Shown here: piece by piece, positions 53,096-59,861 of the stretch
Layout: the number at the start of each line of letters is the position of its first letter
Position numbering within the stretch: position 1 is the stretch's first letter
Assembly: GCA_020060215.1 (NCBI GenBank)
Contig: JAGVAP010000087.1
Location: 14,880 to 78,879, forward strand
Direction: 5' to 3'
Length of the DNA stretch: 64,000 bases
Origin: Deltaproteobacteria bacterium
GTDB lineage: Bacteria; Desulfobacterota; DSM-4660; Desulfatiglandales; HGW-15
Made by a program: the position numbers and the translations under genes
Notes under the pieces: generated by a model
Databases searched by the model: none
What the model was told of the DNA's origin: nothing
The model's input: only the letters and a program-made list of their open reading frames with translations

Positions 53096-53406
53096 TCACC
53101 ATCCTCCCTTCCTGCTTCTCGGCCCGTGATAGAGCCGTATGAACCAATATCTGCATGATCGGCGCGGTAGTAAATACCGCATGGCATGTATCCGACCAGA
53201 GGCAGGGGCTAAAACATCGGGTGAGTGCAGATCGGGCTTAACGAACGACGAAAGTTGTTGCTGAGGTGAGCGAGCGGACGGGGGTTAGGGGGTAGAGATC
53301 CGGCTCCGGAGGGGCCGGCTTCTACGGCCCCCCGGAGGGTTACCCATCATTCCAATACTCCAGGAGAGCCCTCCAGGGTTTTCGGGCTTACCGCTGACGG
53401 CGACTC
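53096..53406. other. Intergenic region with a strong GC hairpin
   Basis: A stem at 53304-53317 and 53325-53337 pairs CTCCGG/GGGGCCG with CGGCCCC/CCGGAG with one bulged A and a 7-nt loop. It lies 70 bp behind the dehydratase operon on the minus strand but lacks a U run, so it may protect the mRNA end or be a repeat. No gene is seen; promoter of the M48 gene must be on the left side. Confidence 0.5.
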
Positions 53407-54726
53407 CTAGGCTTCCAGCGTTTCGAAGAACGCCTCCAGCCTGGTGCGGGCCTGCTCCTCCGAGTAAGCCCGGTAATCCGTGATGTCCGCCTCGATCACG
53501 ACCGAGGGCAGGCCGAGCCGCTCCATGAGCAGCCGCTTGAGATCGTACTGGCCTACGGAGTAGGGCTTGCAGCTCCTGGCGGAGTGGATGACAAGCCCGT
53601 CCACCTGAAAATCACGAATGAGCCGCTCCATGAGGTGGAGCCGGTGGTTGAGGTTGTTGTTCAGGATCACCAGGCTGTAGGTCCTGGCCATGGCCTCGAA
53701 GGGGGGGCCTTCACCGAGGTGGGAATTGGTCTCGGCCCATGCATTGGTGTAGGTGGCGGTCACGAAGTTCATGCCCCGTTCAGCGAAAAGCTCGGCAAAC
53801 TCTCTCACCTTGTACCAGATGGCGATGTTGTCCCACATCAGCCTTTTCCTCTCGTCGGCGATGGCGCCGATCCCCCGCTCGACCCTCTCTCCGAGCTCCT
53901 CCAGGAGGGTCCTGTAGTATTCGAGGGCCACCGGCAGGCCCCTGAGGGATACGACCGGCGCGAGGTGCACGAAGGCGTCGAAGATGGTCATGGGCGCAGG
54001 CTTTGCCTTCATCGTGGCGAGGACCTCCCCCCATGTCTCTGCGGTCCTGGACGCGATCTCGATGACCTCCCGGAACCTTCCCTCGTCGAACCGGCGGCCG
54101 GACACCCTTTCCAGGATCGGGATCATCTCCTCGAACTGGTTCTTCATGTATGCTATATCCCGCTCCCTGATCTCGCCGAAGTTGTAAGGCGTGTCGAAAA
54201 GGATGAGGGGGATCTTCCAGGTTCGCGAAAGCACCTTGTACCAGTACACGACCGTCTGGCAGATGTTGTTGGAAGCGAAGAGGAGATCCGGCCTGGGGAG
54301 CCGGCCCGCGGGCGTCCTGCCGGAGAAGCAGACCCCCAGATCGATCCGGGCATAGGAGCAGAGGTCCTGGTGGTACCCGTGCTCCTCGGCAATACTGCAC
54401 AGCTCCGGCCCCATCTTCTGCGCCCCGCAGAGGGCGCCGTGGTTTTCAGGATAGATGGTGTAGAATCCGAAGGGCCGCAATATCTCCACGGGAGCGCCGC
54501 TGGTCACCCAGGCCACGGGCATGGCCCTTTCGGCATAACGCGAGAGGAAGTAATGCCTCGTCATGATCTCCTTGAGGCGCGAAGCGCAGGCGAGGGGAGG
54601 CCCGAAATGGGCGGCGGCCGGCCTTCTTCGCGGGCGACGTCTCTTCCCGATAGACTGCAGTCTCATCAGGGCCGGGGCCCCGACCTCCTTCATCCACTGA
54701 TAACGGGTGCGGGCGACCAGGTTCAT
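53407..54726 (-). CDS. 2-hydroxyacyl-CoA dehydratase / benzoyl-CoA reductase-type subunit (HgdB/D-component)
   Basis: 439 aa of the HGD-D family. Typical blocks: VAWVTSGAPVEILRPFGFYTIYPENHGALCGAQ, DLLFASNNICQTVVYWYK, IPLILFDTPYNF and DGLVIHSARSCKPYSVGQYDLKRLL. Cys residues in ALCGA, NNICQ and ARSCKP are probable [4Fe-4S] ligands. With its partner upstream it would dehydrate an (R)-2-hydroxyacyl-CoA or reduce an aromatic acyl-CoA after ATP-driven activation. The start is ATG after GGAGAG. The acyl-CoA is unknown. It follows its partner by 59 bp. Confidence 0.9.
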   Translation of the reverse strand: MNLVARTRYQWMKEVGAPALMRLQSIGKRRRPRRRPAAAHFGPPLACASRLKEIMTRHYFLSRYAERAMPVAWVTSGAPVEILRPFGFYTIYPENHGALCGAQKMGPELCSIAEEHGYHQDLCSYARIDLGVCFSGRTPAGRLPRPDLLFASNNICQTVVYWYKVLSRTWKIPLILFDTPYNFGEIRERDIAYMKNQFEEMIPILERVSGRRFDEGRFREVIEIASRTAETWGEVLATMKAKPAPMTIFDAFVHLAPVVSLRGLPVALEYYRTLLEELGERVERGIGAIADERKRLMWDNIAIWYKVREFAELFAERGMNFVTATYTNAWAETNSHLGEGPPFEAMARTYSLVILNNNLNHRLHLMERLIRDFQVDGLVIHSARSCKPYSVGQYDLKRLLMERLGLPSVVIEADITDYRAYSEEQARTRLEAFFETLEA

Positions 54727-54785
54727 GTCTCTCTCCGTAGTGCGGGTGATTCCACTTCCTTACGAAGCCGTCGACCCTGAGCGGG

Positions 54786-55910
54786 TCAACCCAGGAGTTC
54801 CACAAACGTTTCCACCCGGGTCGACATCTGGCCGCTCAGGCCCTGATTGAGCTCCGTATCGAGCAGGAGGGTTGGGATGGACATTCCCTTCAATCCCTCG
54901 ATCAGCTGGGGGACGTCGAAGAGCTCTGGCTCGCAGAACTTGACCATGCAGAAGATCACCCCCTGCGCACGGCTCTGTACGACCTTGTCCTGCAGGTGGG
55001 ACATCCGTTCTTCCAGGGAGGATGTCCTTGTGCTGCACGGGGGCATGCCGAAGTAAGCGTCGCAAAGGGCCTGGAAAGGATCATCCGCCGCCGGTGGGGG
55101 CATGAGAAGCCGGCGACCGCAGCTGAGCAGATCGTCGTCCGCGATCCTGACCCCGAGGTCATCCAGGAGGCCGAGGAGCTCAGGAGGATTCGGGAGGATC
55201 CCGCTCAGGAGCACTCTTCTCGAGGCAGGGTCCGGCCCCCGGGACTCTGCCGCAAACCTCTGCAGCAAGGGGATGAGATCGTCCGGGTGCAGGTATTCGT
55301 TGAGTCTGACCACCCGGTAGAAGTCCCGGTTGGACGCGTGGAGTTCACCCATGGCCCGCAGGCGATAGAGCTCCCCGAAGAGCGAACCCACTTCCCTCCC
55401 CTTCTCCATGGATCGGCTCAGTCGCTCCGGACCCATGGATCCGAACTGTTTCTGCAGGGAGGAAACGAGCTGCTTCAGCTCATCCCTGTAGAAGCCACGG
55501 GAAGAATCGCGGTACGGGGCCTTGGGATGATAGAAAAAATGACAGGGCTTCTCCACACCGAGGTAGTCGTGCACGATGGAGGCCATGTTCTGGATGGAAT
55601 CGCAGGTATGGGGAAAGAGGAAACCGTCCAGATCCGCACAGTGCCCCTGGAGGACCAGTTCCAGTCCGAGCTTCACCACCGAACAGATATAGGGCTGCAG
55701 GTGTCCGTTGGCGAGGCTCACCTCCAGAGGGGGATCCCAGATCTCGACAGGAAGGATGTTCATCGCCCAGAGGATCTCCCTGGGGTACTGGGCCGGGAAC
55801 ACACCCAGGAGTCGGCGGCCGTGGTCTCTTTTCTGATCGGCCATGTACTGCTTGCGGGAGGGCGGGTTGATCTCCATCTCTGACAGACTCTCCGGTTCAG
55901 GTCTCTTCAT
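54786..55910 (-). CDS. Partner subunit of the 2-hydroxyacyl-CoA dehydratase-type enzyme
   Basis: 374 aa, HGD-D/BcrC-like fold. Landmarks: GVFPAQYPREILWAMNILPVEIWDPP, PYICSVVKLGLEL, GFLFPHTCDSIQNM, a SGILPNPPELLGLLDDLGVRIADDDLLSCGRR domain and GVIFCMVKFCEPELFD. Conserved Cys in these blocks should hold the second [4Fe-4S] cluster. The start at 55910 has a weak ribosome site; ATG 55877 is possible. No CoA-transferase or acyl-CoA dehydrogenase is adjacent, and the activase lies 45 kb to the left. Confidence 0.88.
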   Translation of the reverse strand: MKRPEPESLSEMEINPPSRKQYMADQKRDHGRRLLGVFPAQYPREILWAMNILPVEIWDPPLEVSLANGHLQPYICSVVKLGLELVLQGHCADLDGFLFPHTCDSIQNMASIVHDYLGVEKPCHFFYHPKAPYRDSSRGFYRDELKQLVSSLQKQFGSMGPERLSRSMEKGREVGSLFGELYRLRAMGELHASNRDFYRVVRLNEYLHPDDLIPLLQRFAAESRGPDPASRRVLLSGILPNPPELLGLLDDLGVRIADDDLLSCGRRLLMPPPAADDPFQALCDAYFGMPPCSTRTSSLEERMSHLQDKVVQSRAQGVIFCMVKFCEPELFDVPQLIEGLKGMSIPTLLLDTELNQGLSGQMSTRVETFVELLG

Positions 55911-55941
55911 GGGTTATCAATATACAATCCTCTTCGTCATG

Positions 55942-55973
55942 AAAACAAAAAAAGGGCGGGGTCTACCCGCCCT
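55942..55973 (-). terminator. Rho-independent terminator after the FlgO-like gene
   Basis: On the minus strand GGGCGGG pairs with CCCGCCC across the loop TAGAC, followed by CTTTTTTTG. It ends the FlgO-like transcript 67 bp after its stop and insulates the dehydratase genes. Confidence 0.9.
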
Positions 55974-56039
55974 GCTTCCTGCCGTGGAGGCGTCAGTGAG
56001 CCTGCGCCGGCAGTCACAAGGTTTTTGCAGCGGCTCTGT

Positions 56040-56573
56040 TCACAGGAGGAACATCATCTCATAGGAAAGGGGGATGTGCAGATCCACCGAAGAGATGATC
56101 TGCTGGTTGTCGGCCCGAAGGATCCGCGTGGAGACATAGATGCCCCGGTTGGCCTTGGTGTAGGTGCCTACGACGATCGCCTGCGCCTTCTGAAGGTCGG
56201 CGGAATCCCCACCTTCCCTCGACGCCAGGAGGTCCCCTCCGTCCCTCACCAGACGGACCTGGTCGCCCAGCCTCACCCCCACGACCCTCAGGCCGTTCAT
56301 GCTCATCCGGGAGGCGATGAAATCCGACATCATCCGGCCCAGGTTGGATGGGCGGTCGGCCTTCCCGGTCTCCACAAAGGAGGCCACAAGGATCGGGCTG
56401 AAGGGTACGGGCTTGGCCTTCAGCCGCTCTATCAAGGCGTCGGCGATCGAGTAGCTGACGGCAATCAGGTTCGGCTCCTGTTCGGGCCACTCGATCTCCA
56501 TCGTGGCGCACCCGGTCAGCAGCAAGAAGAACGACAATCCAAAAACGGTACCGATCTTGACCATCCCCTTCAT
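56040..56573 (-). CDS. FlgO-like outer membrane lipoprotein
   Basis: 177 aa with a lipobox LLLTGC (residues ~12-20). The remainder matches the FlgO domain: NLIAVSYSIADALIERLKAKPVPFSPILVASFV, RMMSDFIASRM and AQAIVVGTYTKANRGIYVSTRIL. In Vibrio FlgO is an outer membrane lipoprotein needed for flagella, but the domain also occurs in non-flagellar loci, and no flagellar gene is in this window. I prefer ATG 56573 with a G-rich ribosome site over 56612. A clean terminator follows. Confidence 0.85.
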   Translation of the reverse strand: MKGMVKIGTVFGLSFFLLLTGCATMEIEWPEQEPNLIAVSYSIADALIERLKAKPVPFSPILVASFVETGKADRPSNLGRMMSDFIASRMSMNGLRVVGVRLGDQVRLVRDGGDLLASREGGDSADLQKAQAIVVGTYTKANRGIYVSTRILRADNQQIISSVDLHIPLSYEMMFLL

Positions 56574-56718
56574 AGCGGACCCCCCCTGGCCTTCATTGGA
56601 ACCTTGCACCACTCTGAACTTCCTTCTGACGAGATGGTAGTCAGCACCGTCTGCCTGTCAACGTACCTCCTAGAAGATTTGCGCAATGCGTCTACGACTC
56701 AAGGAGTTACAAGCACTC

Positions 56719-56766
56719 CAAAAAGGAAAGGGGGATTCGCCCGAAACGGAATCGAATGCCCCCTTT
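56719..56766 (-). terminator. Terminator of the cold-shock gene
   Basis: On the minus strand AAAGGGGGCATTCG pairs with CGAATCCCCCTTT (one bulge) around ATTCCGTTTCGGG, followed by CCTTTTT. It starts about 20 bp after the csp stop. Confidence 0.85.
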
Positions 56767-56786
56767 TGCCCACCGAGTTTTCCGGA

Positions 56787-56987
56787 TTACACTACCGTCA
56801 CATTCACCGCAGCGGGGCCCTTCCTGCCCTGTTCGATCTCAAAGGCAACCCTGTCCCCTTCCCTGAGGGTCTTGAAACCGCTCCCGTTGATGCCCGTGTG
56901 ATGGACAAATACGTCAGAGCCGTCTTCCCTCTTGATAAAACCATACCCCTTCTGATCGTTGAACCATTTCACAGTACCTTGCACCAT
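56787..56987 (-). CDS. cspA: Cold-shock domain protein
   Basis: 66 aa, one cold-shock domain. RNP1 is KGYGFIKRE and RNP2 is DVFVHH, with the usual start [10 protein letters not shown]. It binds single-stranded RNA and DNA as an RNA chaperone. The start is ATG 9 nt after AAGGAGG. It is a single-gene transcript with its own terminator and a ~300-bp upstream space. Confidence 0.97.
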   Translation of the reverse strand: MVQGTVKWFNDQKGYGFIKREDGSDVFVHHTGINGSGFKTLREGDRVAFEIEQGRKGPAAVNVTVV

Positions 56988-57295
56988 ACTCCGAAACCTC
57001 CTTTCCTGATTCCCTCGCTCCGATCCGCTTCCGACCCCTTCTGGGGCATCACCCTGGGAAGGTCATAGCATAGCGGTCTTGAAGTTGTTCGATCCGGTAG
57101 TCCATACAACCCGGATTCCCTGGCGCCCCTTCCGTTGCATTACGAGTTGCCTGTCGATCAGATCTCGCCGAAAAAGATGAGCTAATAGTGGACTCACCGG
57201 AAACGGTTTTCCATGGGGTGAATCCTGTATTGTCACTGTATTTTGTACGTAGGGATTTTGCAGGAAAGCGTCTACGGGTGGGAGAGGGAAAGAGA
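56988..57295. other. Upstream region of the cold-shock gene
   Basis: No gene-like frame beyond a 78-codon TTG-started frame that I reject. The region probably carries the csp promoter and a long 5' leader; leaders of this kind control csp mRNA by temperature, but I cannot identify a cold box. Confidence 0.4.
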
Positions 57296-57883
57296 TCAAA
57301 GATAACGGAGCATCTTCGTTCGAAGCTCGTGTTTTTGTATGGCCCCCGGGAAGTTCTCCTTCATCTTTCCGCCGTCAAATACGAAGATCTGAGGTACGCT
57401 CATGATGGCGTAGGTGGAGGCGAGATTCGGGGTCTGGTCCACATTCATCTTGGCCACCCTGATCCTGCCCTTCACCTCCCTGGCGAACTCGTCGATCACG
57501 GGCATGAAGGTCCTGCACGTCGTGCACCATGGGGCCCAGGCAAAGACCAGGACCGGCAGAGGCGACTGGAGCACGCTCTTCTGAAAGCCGGCCTCGGTGA
57601 TCATCAGGGGTTGGGGTCCAAAGAGCTCTTCCGTCCTGAGCGGCTTCTTGCATTTGCCGCAGACCGGTCCCTGGTCCAGTCTGGCGGCCGGTACCTTGTT
57701 CCTGGCTCCGCACTCCGTGCATCGCAGAAAATAAGGCTCTTGGTCCTTTTCCCCCCGCTGCTCCAGGGGAGAGCCGCATTTCCCGCATTTGGCCTTCAGC
57801 GGAGATTTGTCTAGAGGGACTCTGTTCTTTGCACCGCACTGAGGACAGGGGACGACCTCGAAGTTGGGCTGCTCCATCTCCAT
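57296..57883 (-). CDS. Thioredoxin with two zinc ribbons and a CTTC active site
   Basis: 195 aa. Two zinc ribbons occupy residues ~10-90: CPQCGAKN...CGKCGSP and CTECGARN...CGKCKKP. The thioredoxin fold follows with active site APWCTTCRTFMP instead of WCGPC and the cis-Pro in MSVPQIFVF. Trx2-type thioredoxins have one ribbon; two are unusual. The Thr-Thr between the cysteines should raise the redox potential relative to Gly-Pro. The ATG at 57883 overlaps GGAGGTGA; ATG 57877 has better spacing (9 nt). It is cytoplasmic. Confidence 0.9.
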   Translation of the reverse strand: MEMEQPNFEVVPCPQCGAKNRVPLDKSPLKAKCGKCGSPLEQRGEKDQEPYFLRCTECGARNKVPAARLDQGPVCGKCKKPLRTEELFGPQPLMITEAGFQKSVLQSPLPVLVFAWAPWCTTCRTFMPVIDEFAREVKGRIRVAKMNVDQTPNLASTYAIMSVPQIFVFDGGKMKENFPGAIQKHELRTKMLRYL

Positions 57884-58066
57884 TCACCTCCGGGGAGCAG
57901 GGGGTTCGGTGGTTCGCGATGTCCAATAATATAACCATGCCCGACCCGAATGAAAGGGGTTGGCGGGTGCAAACCTCCCCTCCCGGGCTGCCTTGCCGCT
58001 TCTACCCGTGAACCCGCCCTCCGGGACAGGGCCCATGGCTCGGCGAGGGCGGAGATCCCGGAGGGG

Positions 58067-58228
58067 TTACTTCTTCTGCATGTCGGTGCCGCAGCACTGC
58101 AGAGGGACGCTGCAGGCGCCGCCCTGTCCTGCCGTTCCGCACGAGCAGGGCTTTTCCACCTTGAGCTCCAGTCCGCAATTCCTGCAGGTGTATACTTCGC
58201 CTTTTTTCATTTCGGAGCAGTTGATCAT
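58067..58228 (-). CDS. Small cysteine-rich protein (zinc or iron binding)
   Basis: 53 aa, starting MINCSEMKKGEVYTCRNCG after AGGAGG. Cys residues come as YTCRNCGLEL, KPCSCG, GGACSVP and QCCGTDM, like the small desulforedoxin-like/rubredoxin-like proteins of anaerobes. One metal site with four Cys is likely. The role is unknown. It lies alone between the thioredoxin and a membrane protein gene on the same strand. Confidence 0.7.
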   Translation of the reverse strand: MINCSEMKKGEVYTCRNCGLELKVEKPCSCGTAGQGGACSVPLQCCGTDMQKK

Positions 58229-58336
58229 GATCTTCCTCCTTGATCGGGGCTTTCTGGGGAGAGATGGTAGCACCCGGGAAGGATCTCCATCAATCAGGTG
58301 GATACCGTAATCGTCCGGGACGCAAGGTGTACCCCC

Positions 58337-58915
58337 TCAGGCAAAAGCGGCGGCGGCATCCTCCTTTCGGAGCCTCTGAGAGGCCGCTTCCATGGCCTCC
58401 AGCACCTCGTCCACGCCCCTTGCATTCGCGACGTGTGGTCTCACGGCATCATTGACCACCTTCTCGGCCTGGTTCAATCGGTTCAGGAAGAGCAGGTAGT
58501 TGGTTTGGCTCCGGTACGCGGAACGGATCAGGGATCTCATATCCGGGCCGTCCGCCTGGAGGAGATCCGTGTAATGGGCCGTGATCAGCCTGAAGAACTC
58601 CCCGAGCGGCGCCCTTGCGGAATCCGGAAGAGCGGACTCGCTCAGCATCCTTTCGATCCGGGGCTTGTCGCCTTTCTCGATGGAGCGAACACTCTCCTCG
58701 AGCCCCTGTCTTCGGCTCCGCAGATAGTTCCGGGCAAAGAGGCTGCGGCCCTCCACGACCCTCCGATGTTGAATGACGTGGAAGACGAGGATGAACGGGA
58801 TGAGGATCATCCACAGGTTCATCTTGGGCGCGGGCATCACCTCCCGGGCCAGCGAAGCGGCAAACCGTTCTTCATGGTCGAGGATGAGATCTCTTTTTTC
58901 GGTCAGAGAGGTCAT
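58337..58915 (-). CDS. Membrane-anchored protein of unknown function
   Basis: 192 aa. One hydrophobic helix (MNLWMILIPFILVFHVI, residues ~32-50) is preceded by LILDHEERFAASLAREV and followed by a long helical domain rich in Arg, Glu and Leu. I recall similar uncharacterised proteins in sulfate reducers and syntrophs but cannot name a function. The start is ATG with AAAGGAG upstream. It begins inside the 3' end of the nitrilase-fold gene (44-bp overlap). Confidence 0.65.
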   Translation of the reverse strand: MTSLTEKRDLILDHEERFAASLAREVMPAPKMNLWMILIPFILVFHVIQHRRVVEGRSLFARNYLRSRRQGLEESVRSIEKGDKPRIERMLSESALPDSARAPLGEFFRLITAHYTDLLQADGPDMRSLIRSAYRSQTNYLLFLNRLNQAEKVVNDAVRPHVANARGVDEVLEAMEAASQRLRKEDAAAAFA

Positions 58916-59741
58916 CGCCTGCTCCTTTCCGGCAGGGGGTCGAGCCCGCTCCATGACACAGGGCCCCATACGCATCCGGCCTTCGATCATGAAAGAGATG
59001 GTTCCTCGGTGTGATCCCCTTGTCTCGCGCCTGCGCGATATCGATCCCCTGCATCAGGACCTCCGTCCCCTGCTGAGAAGCCTGGGCGAGCACCTCCCCC
59101 CTCGGATCGGCAATCAGGGAGAGGCCCGTAAACTGAAGGTCCCCCTCGGATCCGATCCGGTTGCAGGTGACCACGAACAGGCGGTTGGTCAGCGCATGGA
59201 CCGGGACCCCCTTTTGAGCGAGTCCGGGCAGGACCAGGTTGGAGGGGTGGCAGATCACGTCCGCTCCCTGAAGGGCCATGACCCTCCACACCTCTGGGAA
59301 GAACCAGTCGAAGCAGACGAGCATCCCGACCCTGCAGAACCCGAGATCGAAGACGGGCAGCCCTAAATTGCCCGGGGCGAAATGGTCCTTTTCATTCATG
59401 AAGAGGTGAAGCTTGCGGTACCTGCCGATGTATCCCCGGGGACCGATCAGCACGGCCGAATTGAAGAGGAGTTCTCCGTCCCTCTCGCAGAACCCGGAGA
59501 CGACATGCAGCCCGAGACTGCTGCATTTGTCCTCCAGGAAGCGGATGAATTCGCTCTCTTTGACCGTTTCGGAAGAGCTCCAGGCGACCGCACGCGAGGG
59601 GAAGTTGTACCCGGAGTTGCAGAGTTCCGGAAGGACCACGATGTCCGCCCCTTTGCACTGTTCGATCAGCGGATCGATCCTTCGGATGCACTCGTCTCTT
59701 TCCCCCAGGGGAGGCGAGAACTGAATCAAACCGACCTTCAT
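58872..59741 (-). CDS. Carbon-nitrogen hydrolase (nitrilase superfamily)
   Basis: 289 aa. The catalytic triad is visible: Glu in VVLPELCNSGYNF, Lys in RYRKLHLF and Cys in GMLVCFDWFFPEVWR. The family hydrolyses amides or nitriles (amidase, N-carbamoyl and deaminated-glutathione enzymes); the exact substrate cannot be set. C-terminal residues after ITPRNHLFHDRRPDAYG appear as an extra ~40-residue tail that overlaps the next gene. The start is ATG after AAAGGAG. Confidence 0.88.
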   Translation of the reverse strand: MKVGLIQFSPPLGERDECIRRIDPLIEQCKGADIVVLPELCNSGYNFPSRAVAWSSSETVKESEFIRFLEDKCSSLGLHVVSGFCERDGELLFNSAVLIGPRGYIGRYRKLHLFMNEKDHFAPGNLGLPVFDLGFCRVGMLVCFDWFFPEVWRVMALQGADVICHPSNLVLPGLAQKGVPVHALTNRLFVVTCNRIGSEGDLQFTGLSLIADPRGEVLAQASQQGTEVLMQGIDIAQARDKGITPRNHLFHDRRPDAYGALCHGAGSTPCRKGAGDDLSDRKKRSHPRP

Positions 59742-59780
59742 GTTCGCTCCTTTGCTCTCTTTGTGATCTACAGAGAATAT

Positions 59781-59861
59781 CTGCCACAGAGGCACGAAGT
59801 CACGAAGAAAACCAACCTTTGTTCCCTCTTGGTGTCTTTGTGTCTTATTGGCGGGAGTCGG
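59781..59861. repeat. Inverted repeat of the GACACAAAGACACC family
   Basis: Arms at 59781-59815 and 59828-59861 are imperfect inverted copies, related to 7011-7085. The right arm contains the TAA stop of the hybrid kinase gene. Confidence 0.75.

Noticed and set aside
57080..57170. Possible tRNA because of a GTTCGATCC string
   Set aside because: No cloverleaf: the acceptor and anticodon stems do not pair and no D-arm is seen.
57063..57299. 78-codon minus frame upstream of csp
   Set aside because: TTG start, no ribosome site and no recognisable sequence; more likely leader or promoter DNA.
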